NCBI GenBank assembly: GCA_008802785.1
Contig: VUYT01000030.1
Span: 1 to 64,000, forward strand
Direction: 5' to 3'
DNA length: 64,000 nt
From: Symmetrospora coprosmae
Lineage: Eukaryota > Basidiomycota > Cystobasidiomycetes > Symmetrosporaceae
The notes under the pieces were generated by a model. The model was not told the origin of the DNA. It did not search any database and saw nothing but the letters and a program-made list of their open reading frames with translations. A program made the position numbers and the translations under genes. Shown here piece after piece: positions 1 to 11,500 of this stretch (position 1 is its first letter; every line of letters starts with the position of its first letter).

Positions 1-8
1 TCGATGGA

Positions 9-115
9 GGGGGGGGGGGGGGGGGGGTCTGGGGGGTGGGGGGGGGGGGGGGGGGGGGGTGGGGGGGTTGGGGGGGGGGGGGTGGCGGGGGGCGGGGGGG
101 GGGGGGGGGGGGGGG
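9..115. repeat. Poly-G low-complexity tract at the window edge
   Basis: Nearly pure guanine for about 100 bases, broken only by scattered t, c and a. It runs straight into the 5' part of the nucleoporin gene and would read as an all-glycine stretch. It does not look like a telomere repeat, and nothing like it recurs in the window. A sequencing or assembly artefact at a contig end is the simplest explanation; a genuine homopurine tract is possible. Confidence 0.85.
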
Positions 116-117
116 GC

Positions 118-667
118 GCCGTCCAGTGCGGGCGTTGACGTGCGACTCGGAGACCACAGGGACACCCGCAGCGAGCAAACCGACCTTCTCGTTTGGCACG
201 GGGACTGCATCCACCACAACGCCAGCAGCAGCAGCGAACACCTCATCGTCAACGCCTTCATTCTCATTCGGAGCCGCACCAGCCTCGCAGCAGCAGCAGC
301 AGCAGCAGAGCAAACCCTCCCTCTTCTCGGGCTTTGGGGCGGGCGCATCGACGAGCAGCCCGGGACAGGCTGGTACAGCACCCAGCTTCTCCCTGTTCGG
401 GAACAGCAACAACAGCCCGCAACAGACACAGCAGACGACGGGGAGCACACCATCCTTCTCGCTGTTTGGGAGCTCGGGGCAGAACAACCAGCAGCAGGCA
501 GGGCAGCAGCAACCGGCAGTGGGAACGTCGAGCTTTGGCGGGTTTGGAGCAGGGGCATCATCAACAGGGTTCAAGGGCTTTGGACAGAACAGTACGGCTC
601 CTGCTCAGCAGCAGGGCACTGGAGGTTTTGGAGGAGGGTTGTCGCTCTTCGGCGGAGGCGGCGGCGC

Positions 668-711
<44 letters not shown>

Positions 712-1904
712 CACAGCAGAACGCCCAGTCCCTCTTCTCGAGCGCCAACCGCCCAAACCCCTTGACAGTTTCACAGCTCTTTCCCAATGCTGGCTCGTCC
801 ACGAATACCTTCTCGAGCAGCACGAACGCCCCGGGAGCCAGCGGGTTCGGCGCGTCGCAATTCGGTCAGTCGGTGCAAGGCCAGCACGCGTCGCAGGTCC
901 CGCAGCCGTCTCTGGAGGACCGCATCATGGCCGTCAAGAACGCCTGGGACCCCACCTCCCCTTCGAACCGCTTCTCGTACTTTTTCTACAACCTCTCGCC
1001 CACCGGCCCACTGGCCGTCCCGCTCACCTCGCTGCCTCTGCCTCCCAACGTCGCCGCCTCGCCGCACCTCGCCCAGCTGTACAAGCAGGCCGTGCTCGAG
1101 TCCCCGCGGCCGGACGTCTTCCTCCCCACGCTCGCGTCGTCCATGGACGACCTGCAGAAGCGCGCGCACGCCCAGAAGCAGATGGCCCAGGCGCATCTGA
1201 ACAAGCTGGGCGGCGAGGAAGTGGGCGGCCGCATACAGGCCGGCAACAAGAAGCACTGGAGCGAGACCACCGTGCGCGTCGAGCGCTTGAACCGCGAGCA
1301 GATCCGCCTCGAGGAGCGCCTCGTCCGCCTGTGTGCGCGGCTGGCTGGGCTGCAGATTAGCAGCTCGCCGAGTGCGGGAGGCGCCCCGCCTTCCAAGGAT
1401 GACTCGGACCTGCTGCTCATGCTCGAGCGCGTCCAGGCGGAGCTGGCGGGTGGAGCGAGGAACCGCCAGCAGCACCAATCGCATGCGAGATCGGGCGATG
1501 CGTCCGGCGCACGCCTGGCTGGCGTCGTCAACGAGCTGTGGATGGTCGTGTCGCAGCGAAAAGCAATGCTGCAGGGGCGGTCAGGCACGCCTGGCTCCGC
1601 GGACGGCGCCTCGTCAAGCGCGGAGTGGGGCGTCGTCGACGAGTCCGAGATGCAAAAGGTTCTGGAGGTGTGTCGACTCTCGTGTTTGAGGCTCGTGCTG
1701 TCTGGATGCTGATAGTCTTCGGGTTTGTAGGTTCTCGCGCAACAGCAGCGCTCCCTCGATTACCTCAGCAAGACGCTCCGTACCCTTCTCATTGACATCG
1801 ACACTTGCCGACTAGGGTTCGGCCTACCCCCTATGGCGAATCAGCCGCAGAATCAGCAGGACAGCGGGAGCAGCTCAGGACGTGCGAGCATCATGCTCAT
1901 GTGA
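118..1904 (+). CDS. NUP54: Nucleoporin Nup54 (Nup57-type), 5' end missing
   Basis: Component of the central-channel Nup62/Nsp1 complex of the nuclear pore. The N-terminal half is a Ser/Thr/Gln-rich FG domain with repeats such as FSFG, FGGFG and SLFG and a polyQ run. From about base 909 comes the conserved Nup54 region (EDRIMAVKNAWDP, then FSYFFYNL) followed by an alpha-helical coiled-coil part rich in Arg, Glu and Leu (HWSETTVRVERLNREQIRLE). One intron lies at 1668-1730 (gtgtgt..gtag, phase 0). Exon 2 (1731-1904) continues the helix as VLAQQQRSLDYLSKTLRTLL and ends at TGA 1902-1904. The true start is not visible: upstream there is only poly-G, so the gene is probably cut by the contig end. 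Nup62/Nsp1 is also FG-rich, but the FYNL region and helical C-terminus fit Nup54 better. Confidence 0.85.
669..710 (+). repeat. CAG trinucleotide repeat (polyQ in Nup54)
   Basis: An uninterrupted CAG run of about 14 units inside the FG domain, translated as polyglutamine. Such runs are usually length-variable between strains. Confidence 0.95.
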
Positions 1905-2084
1905 GCGTACTGATGTACAAGTAGTGGCAAGGCAGCATGCACGGGCAGTATTGTATGAAGAATTGCAGTGATGACATATCAAAGGGCAAGGCGGCTCGAG
2001 CGCGAGGCGGATGCGCGGGTGAGACGAGTCACGGAATGTATGGATGTGTGGCAGCGCGCGAGTAACACTGTTACACCCGTTGAT

Positions 2085-2531
2085 CTAACGTAGCGGCGTT
2101 GGTGGTGGTCGCGCGCTTCTGCTCGAGCCACTCCCGTTGCGCGGTGCTCCAGCCTGTGGTCGCACGGCCGACGCGACAGGCGTTGCAGCAAGAAGCGAAG
2201 ACGATTGACGAGGGTTTCCATAGCTGGGCATGACCAGCTCGAGACGCGGGGTGTTCGTTGGTGGGTGTAGACGGTTGAAGCGCCGATTCGCTTGCCGGAT
2301 GCCTTTAGGTGGCCGCATGCGAGGGGCGGGCGACGCCGCACACGACAGGGCAGCTTGCTTGCCCGCGTTGTACTCCCTCCAGAACCGCAGCTCAGCTTCG
2401 TACGACTCTCGATCAAAGCGCGGAGGGGCGGACTGCGATGGCGTGGCGGACCTCGGTGGAGTAGGAGTTTGGAGGCGGTCACGCTCGCCAGCGCTGGCCA
2501 TGACAGACTCGATAGACGGCATGGGTGCCAT
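2085..2531 (-). CDS. Small hypothetical Ser/Pro/Arg-rich protein (148 aa)
   Basis: I do not recognise a family. The frame reads MAPMPSIESVMASAGERDRL and includes a short charged helical-looking segment (RESYEAELRFWREYNAGKQ), then a basic Pro/Ser-rich tail. It lies tail-to-tail with NUP54, 180 bases away. A longer overlapping frame on the same strand (1979-2701) has a less protein-like composition. I preferred this one because its character resembles the next gene at 3277-3735, including a PPTNTPRL / PPPNTRAL similarity. An upstream exon is possible, and the whole call is tentative. Confidence 0.35.
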   Translation of the reverse strand: MAPMPSIESVMASAGERDRLQTPTPPRSATPSQSAPPRFDRESYEAELRFWREYNAGKQAALSCAASPAPRMRPPKGIRQANRRFNRLHPPTNTPRLELVMPSYGNPRQSSSLLAATPVASAVRPQAGAPRNGSGSSRSARPPPTPLR

Positions 2532-3276
2532 GTTGCGCAGATCAAGCTTGGTCCACTTTGTGAGATGGACGGCGAGTGACGCAAAGCAAGGCAGATTGCG
2601 ACTGGTTTGCTCTCAAACCGGAGCCGGTAGAGGTCCCGTGCTGAGGACGCACTGCCTTGGTCCCATTTTACCGATGGTGTGCTTGCTAAAGGGCTCGCCA
2701 CTCGTAAGTCAGCGCACGCAATAACTATGGCGATGCCGCAGCTGCCATATCCGAGTCCTCAAAGATGGGGAATTTGCCGGCGGCTGTGCCATACTCCGGT
2801 GTGCGCGGACTGGGGTGATTTGGTTCCTTTGTCCGCACGACGTCCTGCATTTCTTATATGATTCGATGGTTTAGCATTACAAGAGAGCAAGAGCAAGGAT
2901 GCACAGTCACGATACGAGAATGTGGAGGCGTTCGCGCGAAAAGAGCGGGGAGCGCATCGCGCCCGGCTCTCGTGTCTTATAGAATGGCATTTGACGGGCG
3001 CGGCTCTGTTCATACCCTGCCAAGGAAGGACGAGGAAGACAAACATGACGGCCCCGTCAGTACTGAGGCACTATCAGTGGGCGAGTAATCTGCTGCGCGG
3101 TCTTGTGTAAATGAATAGGGAGGACACGGGGTTTGCAGACAAGAGGGATGCATCGACAGCGCAGCGGATCTAAGCGGGTCTAACGCAACGAAGCAGAAGC
3201 GGTGTAAGAATGGAGATGAAGGGACGGATAGATCGTCATTTGTGAGGAAAGGTGGTGTAATTGATTTGTCTCGGGT
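2532..3276. other. Intergenic, no supported gene
   Basis: Only short open frames without recognisable motifs. It includes the presumed promoter of the 2085-2531 frame; a ttatat/atataa element lies near 2853-2860. I see no RNA gene. Confidence 0.5.
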
Positions 3277-3735
3277 TCATCGACGCGGAGACGAATTGCG
3301 AGTCCTGCTACCGGCCGACTGGGACCTCTCACGTTGGTCGCGGATGTCGGACGCCCGAGCATCTGCGATCAAGGCCGCATAGGCTGGGTTGCTGGCAATG
3401 AGAGCCCTTGTGTTCGGCGGGGGCGAGTTGCGGGGTGAGGTACGAGCTGATCCGGCAGAGCTGCGAGTCATGGCCCTCCAGCGCTCGTTGGCCGCTTCCG
3501 CAGTAATAGCCGGCCCACCGTACTGCGGAGCATTTCTCTGTGCCATTGCCTGCTCAGATACGCGCTTCTCATTCTCGAAGGCTTGTCGCTTTGCTAGCGC
3601 CTCCGCCGCTTCTCTCTTTTCACGCTGGAAAGCCGCAATCTGACTGTTGTTCCTGGCTTTGTCGGCATCGAAGACTCGCTTTGCCTCTTTTTGCGCAGGG
3701 CTGAGCTGGGTGGGCCGAGACGGGTTGGCGGACAT
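3277..3735 (-). CDS. Small hypothetical basic protein (152 aa)
   Basis: Single exon beginning MSANPSRPTQLSPAQKEAKR. Residues about 15-65 form a charged Ala/Glu/Lys/Arg-rich helix (FQREKREAAEALAKRQAFEN), and the rest is a Ser/Arg/Pro tail ending SRTRNSSPRR. No signal peptide or membrane segment. I do not recognise the family. A good TATA box lies 136 bases upstream of the ATG (3871-3876 on the minus strand), which supports this frame as a real and perhaps strongly expressed gene. It may be a distant relative of the frame at 2085-2531. Confidence 0.6.
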   Translation of the reverse strand: MSANPSRPTQLSPAQKEAKRVFDADKARNNSQIAAFQREKREAAEALAKRQAFENEKRVSEQAMAQRNAPQYGGPAITAEAANERWRAMTRSSAGSARTSPRNSPPPNTRALIASNPAYAALIADARASDIRDQRERSQSAGSRTRNSSPRR

Positions 3736-3870
3736 GGTGATTGGGCAGTGACGCAGAGGATAGGCAGATGCCCGAGTAGGTGATGAGGTCAGGAGAGGTT
3801 TCGCAATGTGTGTGCTTGTGTGTGTCGGTGCAGAGAGAGCAGAGGGGCAATGGAGCGCCGGGACGCCCTC

Positions 3871-3876
3871 TTTATA
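3871..3876 (-). promoter_or_regulatory. TATA box for the 3277-3735 gene
   Basis: The minus strand reads ggtataaagagg here. TATAAA at about -136 from the ATG is in the usual range for a fungal core promoter. Confidence 0.55.
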
Positions 3877-4259
3877 CCCGCGGCTGGGACACCCACTAAA
3901 CAGGGGCGACACAGCCTCGACAAAGACCGACAGACTTCCATCGAGGGAGCGCTGGCCATTGTGTCTCGCATCGATGACGTGCTGAGCACATTAAAGGCCG
4001 CGGGGCCTGCTGACACCCATGGCTGGGGATCATCGGGGGCGAAGCTGTGCTGGCCTGGCCCTTTGGCGGATGTGGTGGCGAGTCTCCCCGAGACTGCTGA
4101 CGCACGAGGCGAGTTGCCAGCTTCAGGCGCAATGGTGACTTCCGAAGCACACAGCGAGAGTGTCGCTGGAAGTGTACGCGGGCGGAACGATGAATGGGGC
4201 TGGCGGCGACGTGGATCGGGACTCCGAGCGCCCAACCCAGTCTGTGGGGCGTCCCGGCA

Positions 4260-5061
4260 TCAAGAGAGGGCTACAACCGTGCCGACGAGCATAAACCATG
4301 CCTGTATAGTCTTGCGAGGCGAGTGCGGGTTGTCTGTCGGGTCCGAGGTGGTCTCGTTCGGCAAGAGAACCTCTGCGAGCGTGGCTGCCGTCTCGCAAGG
4401 GTGCAGCGAGTAGCACATGAGCTCTGGGACGTTCGGATGCTCCACCTGCGTGACCCCCGGCAGGTGTGCCAGTTCGTCGCCCTCGTCGAGCCCCTTGTGC
4501 GTCATTCGATCAAGCGTCGAGAGGGGATACTCATCAGGTCGCGTACGGAACAGCGAGGAGCGGACCAGCTCGTCGAGGAATAGTGGAGAGCCTCCTGTAT
4601 TCGTGCAAGCGGGCAGTCTGCGTGTCAGCTCGTCTAGCTGCGTCAGCATGGGTTGATTGATGGCACGCGACGCACCGTTATCATAGCCTCGAAAGAGCAG
4701 TGCCGGGACCTGGTAGACTGGCGACCACACGACGTAGACGTCGACAGAGCCAGTGACCTGATGTGTGGACGCCACCCATGTCGCCGTGGCTTCATCCGCG
4801 TCCTCTACTTCCGGCAGCAGCTGGATGCCTTCAAGCTGGCTTCGCTCGTCGGAGTGCAGGAGGACTGGTCTGCCCAACCTCTGGAGGTATCGATGCGAGG
4901 TGTAGGGCTGTGACGGAGGTGAATGAGCGAGTGCACTGAAGATGGAGCCACTCTCTGTGCCTCACCTGCTCCACGATAGTCCATGCTGGAGTCGCGGCGC
5001 GTCCTTCCTGCTCGAGCCATACCTGGATCCCCTCCTCGAACTCATGGCGCGTCAGGAACAT
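4260..5061 (-). CDS. ATG10: Autophagy E2-like enzyme Atg10
   Basis: Atg10 transfers Atg12 to Atg5 in autophagosome formation. Two exons: 5061-4966 and 4907-4260, with a phase-0 intron (gtgagg..cacag), giving 247 aa. Exon 1 starts MFLTRHEFEEGIQVWLEQ, and exon 2 continues PYTSHRYLQRLGRPVLLHSD. The diagnostic catalytic motif is SLHPCET, with the active-site cysteine at about residue 203, followed by the conserved C-terminal WFMLVGTVVAL (WxxxVGxVVxL in Atg10 proteins). The VYVVWSPVYQVPALLFRGYD strand segment matches the E2-like core. Atg3 shares the fold, but its HPC region sits in a different, longer context. About 330 bases separate it from the divergently transcribed dehydrogenase. Confidence 0.9.
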
Positions 5062-5389
5062 GCGGGATGCGGTACCCCATGTGTCCCCCGGTCTGACGCC
5101 TTCGCCTTCGCCTTTGCCTACACCTTCGCCTTTCGCCTTGCTGCTCGCTTGCTCGCTTGCTTGCTAAGGGCCAGGGTCGCAGCGAGTGGCAAGGACGGCA
5201 ACAGGGACACGCCGAGCCGAGCCGGGAAGCCGGCAGGGAGGGAGCTGGAGGGAGGGCCGGGGAAGCGAGCAGCCCAGCGCATTTGCCCTCTCTTCTTCGT
5301 CTTCCTCGTCTAGAAATATAAGAGAAATTGCATACAGCACACTTTCTCAATCCCTCACTCCTCATCCCTATCGCAATCCCCTCTCAGCC

Positions 5390-7426
5390 ATGGTCACCTC
5401 CAAGCAGGCCACCCCTGTCCCCGTAGAGGGCCCCTCGCAGGCAATCAAGAGCCATCCCATCACTCGGGTCATCCCTGCATCGTGGGTGTTGTCCTAATGC
5501 GCTACAGTACAGCGTACTGACCCTTCTGTTCCTCTCGCCCGCATCACTGCCAGAACCTGGAATCTCATCGAGCCCAGGTGCGTCTGTCCTGCAAAGTTGC
5601 GGCGGGGCCACCGCACCGGCTAACTGGATCCCCGGTCGACTCTGTCGCTTCCCGCAGATTCTCCCAGTTCGCAAAGGACAAGCTCGCACTCCTCGTCGAC
5701 TTTGTAGAGAAGGAATGCATCCCCGCCGAGGAGGTTTTCCACGCTCAGATCTCGTCCGATCCCGTAAAGAGGTGGAAGTCCATCCCGCCCATCCTCGAGG
5801 AGCTAAAGGCAAAGGCAAAAAAGCTCGGGCTGTGGAACCTGTTCCTCTCCAAAGCGCACTATCCGGAGTGTGTCCTTCTTTCCCTTTGGATTCTGGCCGG
5901 CTCGAGCTGACCGTCGCGCTCTCTACTGTCCGTCTCCAACAGTGTCGGCGTCGACCTCACCAATCTCGAGTACGCCGTCATGGCTGAGGTGCTCGGTCGT
6001 GGGCGTGTCGCTTCCGAGGTGTGCAACTGCTCTGCTCCGTAAGTATCGCCTGAGCAATGCCTTCTTGCAGTGTCCGAGCTTGACTTCTCACAATAATCGT
6101 GCTTTTCGGCCGGCCACAGTGACACCGGAAACATGGAGGTGTTCGCACGATACGGCACCCAGGCACAACAGGATCGCTGGCTCCAGCCCTTGCTGAATGG
6201 CAAGATCCGCTCGGCTTTCGCCATGACTGAGCGATTCGTCGCGTCGTCCGATGCCAAGAACATCAAGCTCTCCATCAGGAAGGAAGGGAACGAGATCGTC
6301 CTCAACGGCCACAAGTGGTGGATCTCCGGCGCAGGTGACCCGCGGTGCGCCGTGCACCTCGTCATGGGCCAGAGGTGCGAGCATCTCGCTTGTGTCGAGG
6401 TCGATGTTCGGAGAGCGCTTGCTAAATTCCACTTCGCCTTTCTTGCTCACAGCGACCCAGAGAACCCGGACGCGTACAAGCGTCAGTCCATGGTCATTGT
6501 CCCCGCCGATACCAAGGGCGTCAATATCATCCGACCATGCAAAATCATGGGCCAGGATGACGCGCCAGAAGGGTGAGGCCGTTCCCGTACATGCTTGCCT
6601 TCGCGTCCTCACTCTGATCCCTGACCTCCCTACTCTCCAGCCACATGGAGATCATCTACGACAATGTCCGCGTCCCGGAGAGCAACCTGCTCGTCGGATG
6701 GGGCAAGGGCTTTGAGATTATCCAGGGCCGACTGGGTGCGTCTCAATGGGCGTCTCGGCTTGCTTGAGCTGCTCAGTATCGCTGACACCAATCCGTCATG
6801 CTTGCTACTCGTCTCAATTCAGGACCGGGTCGTATCCACCACTGCATGCGCTCCGTCGGCGTCGCCCAGCGCGCGCTCGACCTGATGATTACGCGCGTCA
6901 CGGACCCCACCCGCCGCACGTTCGGCAAGCAGCTGTCGGAGCACGGCGTGGTAGTTGAGCGGGTTGCGCTCTCGCGGATGGAGCTGGACCAGGCGCGCCT
7001 GCTCGTCCTCGTCGCGGCCATGCAGATCGACGCCGTGCGCGCCAAAGGCGCCCTCCGCGAGATCGGGCACGCCAAAGCCGTCGTCCCCGCCATGGCGCTC
7101 CAGGTCGTCGACCGCGCCATGCAGTTCTACGGCGCAGAGGGCCTCTGCCAGGACACGCCCCTCGCTGGCATGTGGTCCCAGCTCCGTACCCTCCGGTACG
7201 CTGATGGACCGGACGAGGTGCACATCCAGCAGATTGGCAAGAAGTGAGCTATCCGCTTGTACCCAGTGCTCCGACCCCACCGCAGCCGTGCTGACGATGG
7301 ATGCTGTTGCTGTTGTGCGATTCCAGCGAGCTCAAGCGTGCCGACGGCCTCCGACAGGTTCTCCAGGCGCAAGAGCGCAAGAAGCAGGAGCTCTTCAAGA
7401 GCGCTGGCATCAAGCCGCATCTCTAG
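5390..7426 (+). CDS. Acyl-CoA dehydrogenase (ACAD10/11-like)
   Basis: FAD enzyme that desaturates acyl-CoA esters in beta-oxidation. Nine exons: 5390-5481, 5554-5577, 5658-5867, 5943-6038, 6120-6374, 6453-6572, 6641-6735, 6823-7243 and 7327-7426; all phases agree and give 470 aa. Motifs in order are [16 protein letters not shown] (FAD/substrate loop), [25 protein letters not shown], the [20 protein letters not shown] helix, and the C-terminal [17 protein letters not shown] followed by [12 protein letters not shown], typical of this subgroup. The protein ends GIKPHL; PHL resembles a weak PTS1, so a peroxisomal location is possible but unproven. No mitochondrial presequence is obvious. The second exon is only 24 nt. 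The exact substrate chain length cannot be read from sequence. Confidence 0.9.
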
Positions 7427-7600
7427 TCGTGCGATTTGGGAAGTGTCTGTATAGGCCAGAATGAGACTGTGTAGCCTGATGCAACGAAGCGGGACTTGGG
7501 ATACCAAACATCGATCTCAGCGATCGCGCTACAGCTACATGCTGGAGTCGTTATGGTTGTGCTATAGACTGCGCGAGGCGGATCGGATTGGGTTCAGGAG

Positions 7601-8043
7601 CTAGTACATCATCGGGCTGCCCATGTAGCTGCCGCCCCGAGCCATATATGCAGACGTCGCCAGGTCGCCGGGGTAGCCCATCGCGCCCATGCCCATGCCC
7701 ATACCACCGAGGCCCATGCCACCCATGGCGCCGTATCCTCCGTAGCCGAGTCCAGCAGCGCCCATGTACGGGCTTGCGAGTCCAAGTCCGCCGCCATAGC
7801 CAAGACCCATCGAGCCCATGCCCATGCCCATGCCCGTGCTCATACCCATACCCATACCTCCGTATGGTGAGCCGTAGCTTGCGCTCATCGGTATAACGCC
7901 GCTGCCGAGGCCGTAGCCGCCGAGTCCGTATCCACCAATGCTGGCACGGCGCATGTACGGACTGAAAGGGAGGAATGGCCAGGAGGACTCAGTGCTGATG
8001 TGCAGAGAGAGGTATGAGGTTGAAGTCAAACGCACTAAGCCAT
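7601..8043 (-). CDS. Gly/Tyr/Met-rich low-complexity protein with an 8-nt first exon
   Basis: I do not recognise a family. The protein (122 aa) is built from GYG, GMGMG and GLGYGG repeats and ends GSYMGSPMMY, a composition seen in prion-like or structural low-complexity proteins. The model is exon 1 at 8043-8036 (ATGGCTTA), a donor gtgcgt, an intron of 74 nt, an acceptor cctttcag, and exon 2 from 7961. The join gives MAYPYMRRASIGGYG. Without splicing the ATG runs at once into a stop, so this intron decides the gene. An alternative is a longer unspliced frame starting at a non-ATG codon. It lies tail-to-tail with the acyl-CoA dehydrogenase. Confidence 0.65.
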
Positions 8044-8541
8044 GTTAGGCAAATCAGAGCCAAGACGGCTGGACGGTAGCGCGATAGAGGATTTGCGCGG
8101 AGTGTGATCTGCAAAGAGTTGTCTCCGGCGCTTATGCTGTGACGATGAGAGAGGGGCAGAGGGTCGTTGTAATGCTGCCTTTAGCAGCGCGTTGCAATGT
8201 AAGCGCCACCTGCATCGCTGCGTCTGTCAGACACGGCAACCCAACATTAGTTGAGCAGGATTCCCTTTGACAGAGCGCAGGCTGGCAACCTTTGCGTTAT
8301 TACGTTGGCTCACGGCGAATCGCATACAGGCCGACTCTGCGCTGGTACACTGCGAGCAATGTAAGGGCAGAAGAGCAAAGTGCGATGGGCTACCTGGATG
8401 CGAGCCGAGATCGCTTTCATCTGGCACAAAGGGTAAAGGCACGTCTCTGCATCCAAGAGCGCCAAAAGCAAGTGATGTAGTGAGCTTCGATTGGCCTCTT
8501 GGTAGTCGTCTCATACGGATGCCGACTCACTGAGCGATCCC
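8044..8541. other. Intergenic, no supported gene
   Basis: Upstream region of the Gly/Tyr/Met protein and 3' flank of the next gene. Only short, motif-free frames are visible. Confidence 0.5.
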
Positions 8542-11500
8542 TCAGAAGAAGTGCGGACGCCAATGACTAGCGAGCTGTCCTTGTAGTCTGTCCGCCGCTT
8601 CGTGGTCACAATGCACGCGAAGACCTAGCTTCTCGCCTTGCGAGCGCACGAACTCCAACTCAGGTTCGGCAGGCTGGTACTGATCTACGAGGGCCAGATC
8701 CTCTCCTTCGGAATCCGCGAGCATAGAGAAATTAACACCGTCGTACTGCGAAATGCTTTGTCGGTCGATGAAATCTCCGGCTTGCGGCGCGGGGTGCTGC
8801 TCGGCTGCGTAGAAGAGGCTGCTGTCTTGCGCATTGTTGCCATCGTGGCACGAGTCCCCGTCTTTCCACCCTTCGCTCAGATCGGCATACCACTCCTCCA
8901 GCGACTTCTGCTGCTGGTAGTCCACTTCCGGGTCATTTTCGCCAGACGCCGCCTCCGCCAGCCGATCATAGTATTCCAAGCTGCAATCTCTGTGCCGATC
9001 TTCGTACTGGTCGTCGTAAATCTGTTCGTTACAGGCGTATGTTTGGGAGAAGGAGAGATAGTGCTCATGCTGAACGGGCCATTCATTCCCTCGAGAGGCG
9101 ATATCTCGATCGCGCATCGAGTTGCTTAGATGAAGTAGAGGACCGCGCTTGATGTCGTGTCCTTGAAGGTGGTGTGCATCCCCGTCGTAGCCTGCGTACT
9201 GTCCCGTCTCATCCAATGCCGTGTCTCGCCTTTGACCATTCGTGACGTCCGCAAAGGCTGGCAATTCATAGGCGTCATCACCGCTCGCGTGATCTGCTAG
9301 AGCACACCCGCCGAAATCTTCAAGGCCCGTCTCAAAGCTGCGCGATCGTCTGAGACCCTGTGCGTGCTGGACCTGCGGCTCGCGTAGTCCAGGAGGGGGA
9401 TGTGCGGAATTACCCGCCTGTCTCCGCTGAGAAGGGGCGGATGATCGTCTTGCACTCGATTGCACGGGAATCAGGAAAGCCTGGCCTGCCTTGGTCAGCG
9501 GCCCGTGGTCGACAGAATACAGCTTTTCTGGAGGCTGGAGGTTGTACTGGTGCTGCTGCAGAGGCGGTTGCTCTGGAGCTTGGTTGGCTTGCTCGTCAGG
9601 TACCGACATTCGGGCCTCAACTCGTCTCCGCTCCAGGCTAGCATCCGAAAGGCCATCTTTGAAGCGGGATTCGGACGACGCCCTTGCTGGTTCAGCGATT
9701 CTCTCGGCGGCGTCGTTAGATCGAGGAAGGAGCCGAGGGTGAACAGGTAAGATGGGCGCAGGCGACGAGCTCCGCTCGGCCTCTTTGGTTTCCAGCCGGG
9801 AGTGGCCTTTTGCGCGATACTCCGTACGCGGGGCCGGCCTTTGTCCAGCGTCCTCAACAGCTCGTTGTTTGCGATAGCCTGGCGGCTGTTCAGCCAGCTC
9901 GGGCGAAGGCGCTCTTTCAGTGGTTGCCTGTTTAGTATTCTTGCGGTGTGCAATCTCGCTGTCCATCACTCTTGGCCGACCAGGGCTTCGTATCGTCTGA
10001 GCTTGCTTGTAAGGACCTGGGTGTACGGCGGTGTCTGGGTTTGGTCGATCTCTTCTCTCCTTGCGCTGCATCTTGAGGAATACTGTCTCATCGAAGGCGA
10101 GGTCGGACAAGGGAGCGATCTTCTTGCTTGAAGAAGACGGCACGCGCGTCTTGGTCGATGCCGCTCCCCGATTGTAGATGCCGCTCTTCAGCTGAAGGGA
10201 TGTTGCATCAACGAATCAGCTCGGGTGGCAAAATGAGAAGGCAATCTCCAGCATACGCACTGTAACACGTCCTTGTGGGGCGATATGGCGCGCTCGCGCC
10301 AGAGGATGCTTGCTGCTCTTCTGGACACCCTCTGCCACCAGGCGGATGCTCCGCTGAACAGAATCAATTCTGCGCTTCTTGGGCGGTTCGTAGATGCGGT
10401 AATCCTGGACGTCATCCTCAGAGGCAGATTCGGACCCATTGCTGTCTCCTTCGCGGTGCCCAGAAGCTTCCGCCTCGGCCCCACCCGCCCGGCCGGCTTT
10501 CTGTTGACGTCGTACATCGCGCGACTCGTGGTCGGAGGAGACGCTCCCAGCTCTGCTTTCGCGCTTCTTGCTTGTGCGTTCCCGCTTGCGCTTCCTGCTT
10601 TGGTCGCGGTCGTCCTCGCGTCGCCGCGGCTGCGCTGTCTCGCGCTGAGCGGCGGTAGCTTTGAAGCTGGCTGAAGTGATTTTGGTCCGGTCCTTGACTG
10701 CCACATTCCGGATCTCTGCCTTTTCCTGGCGACGCTGTCGTCGCTGGGCTAAGACTGGTTGAATAGGCGTGTCAGTCTGCGCGCACAGGTAGTACAGGCG
10801 ATATCCTGAAAGCTAGCGAGACTCACGCTCCTCGCGCTCCACTTCATCTCTTGTCTTGGAGGACTCGTCCCTCCCGGTTTTTGGCTTCCCTGCTGGCTTC
10901 TTATCCTTCCTTACTTTGGCGTCCATGGACACTCCCAATCGTACCGCCTCGTCTTGCGGAGGTTCGTGCGCTCGCGTGTCCCGCATATCCGTACTGCGCG
11001 CGTCTGCCTTCTTTCCCTTTTTCCTCCTCCAGGTCATGTCCATCTCCATCTCCAGGGCTGGTGCAGCTTCAGCTGCAGCGTCCGGAATGCTGCTTAAGGC
11101 CGGAGCCTGCTTGTCCAGCTCCATCTGCTCAGACTCCCTGCGCGACCGCATCATACCAACGAAGTTCCTGCGGCCCGGTTGCTGAGTAGACGTGCTTGCT
11201 TCCCGGCTGCGCGGTACACGTGCGTAGGCCGACTCTGCCTGTACAGCAGGTACGTGCTGACGGGCAGTGGGTACGGACGCTTCGCGCTTGACCAGCACTT
11301 CAGCGTGAGCAGCGTCCAGCGGTTCGGAGTCTCCCCGAGAGGGCTGCTGAAGCAACTGGCATCCTGCCACTTCGTTGCGAGCGCCGACATCTGGCTCACG
11401 TCCAGATCCTCGACCAGCGCTCTCGAGGAGATTCGGATCGGCGAGCCCCGCGGGGTAGTGATGCGCAGCGTGCTCGACTGTGCAGAGGTACCAGCGGACA

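Noticed and set aside
1-115. Telomere at the window start
   Set aside because: The tract is plain poly-G rather than a repeated TTAGGG-type unit and continues directly into a coding frame.
771-1484. Minus-strand frame of 237 codons in the nucleoporin
   Set aside because: Shadow of the Nup54 helical region, which has clear family motifs on the plus strand.
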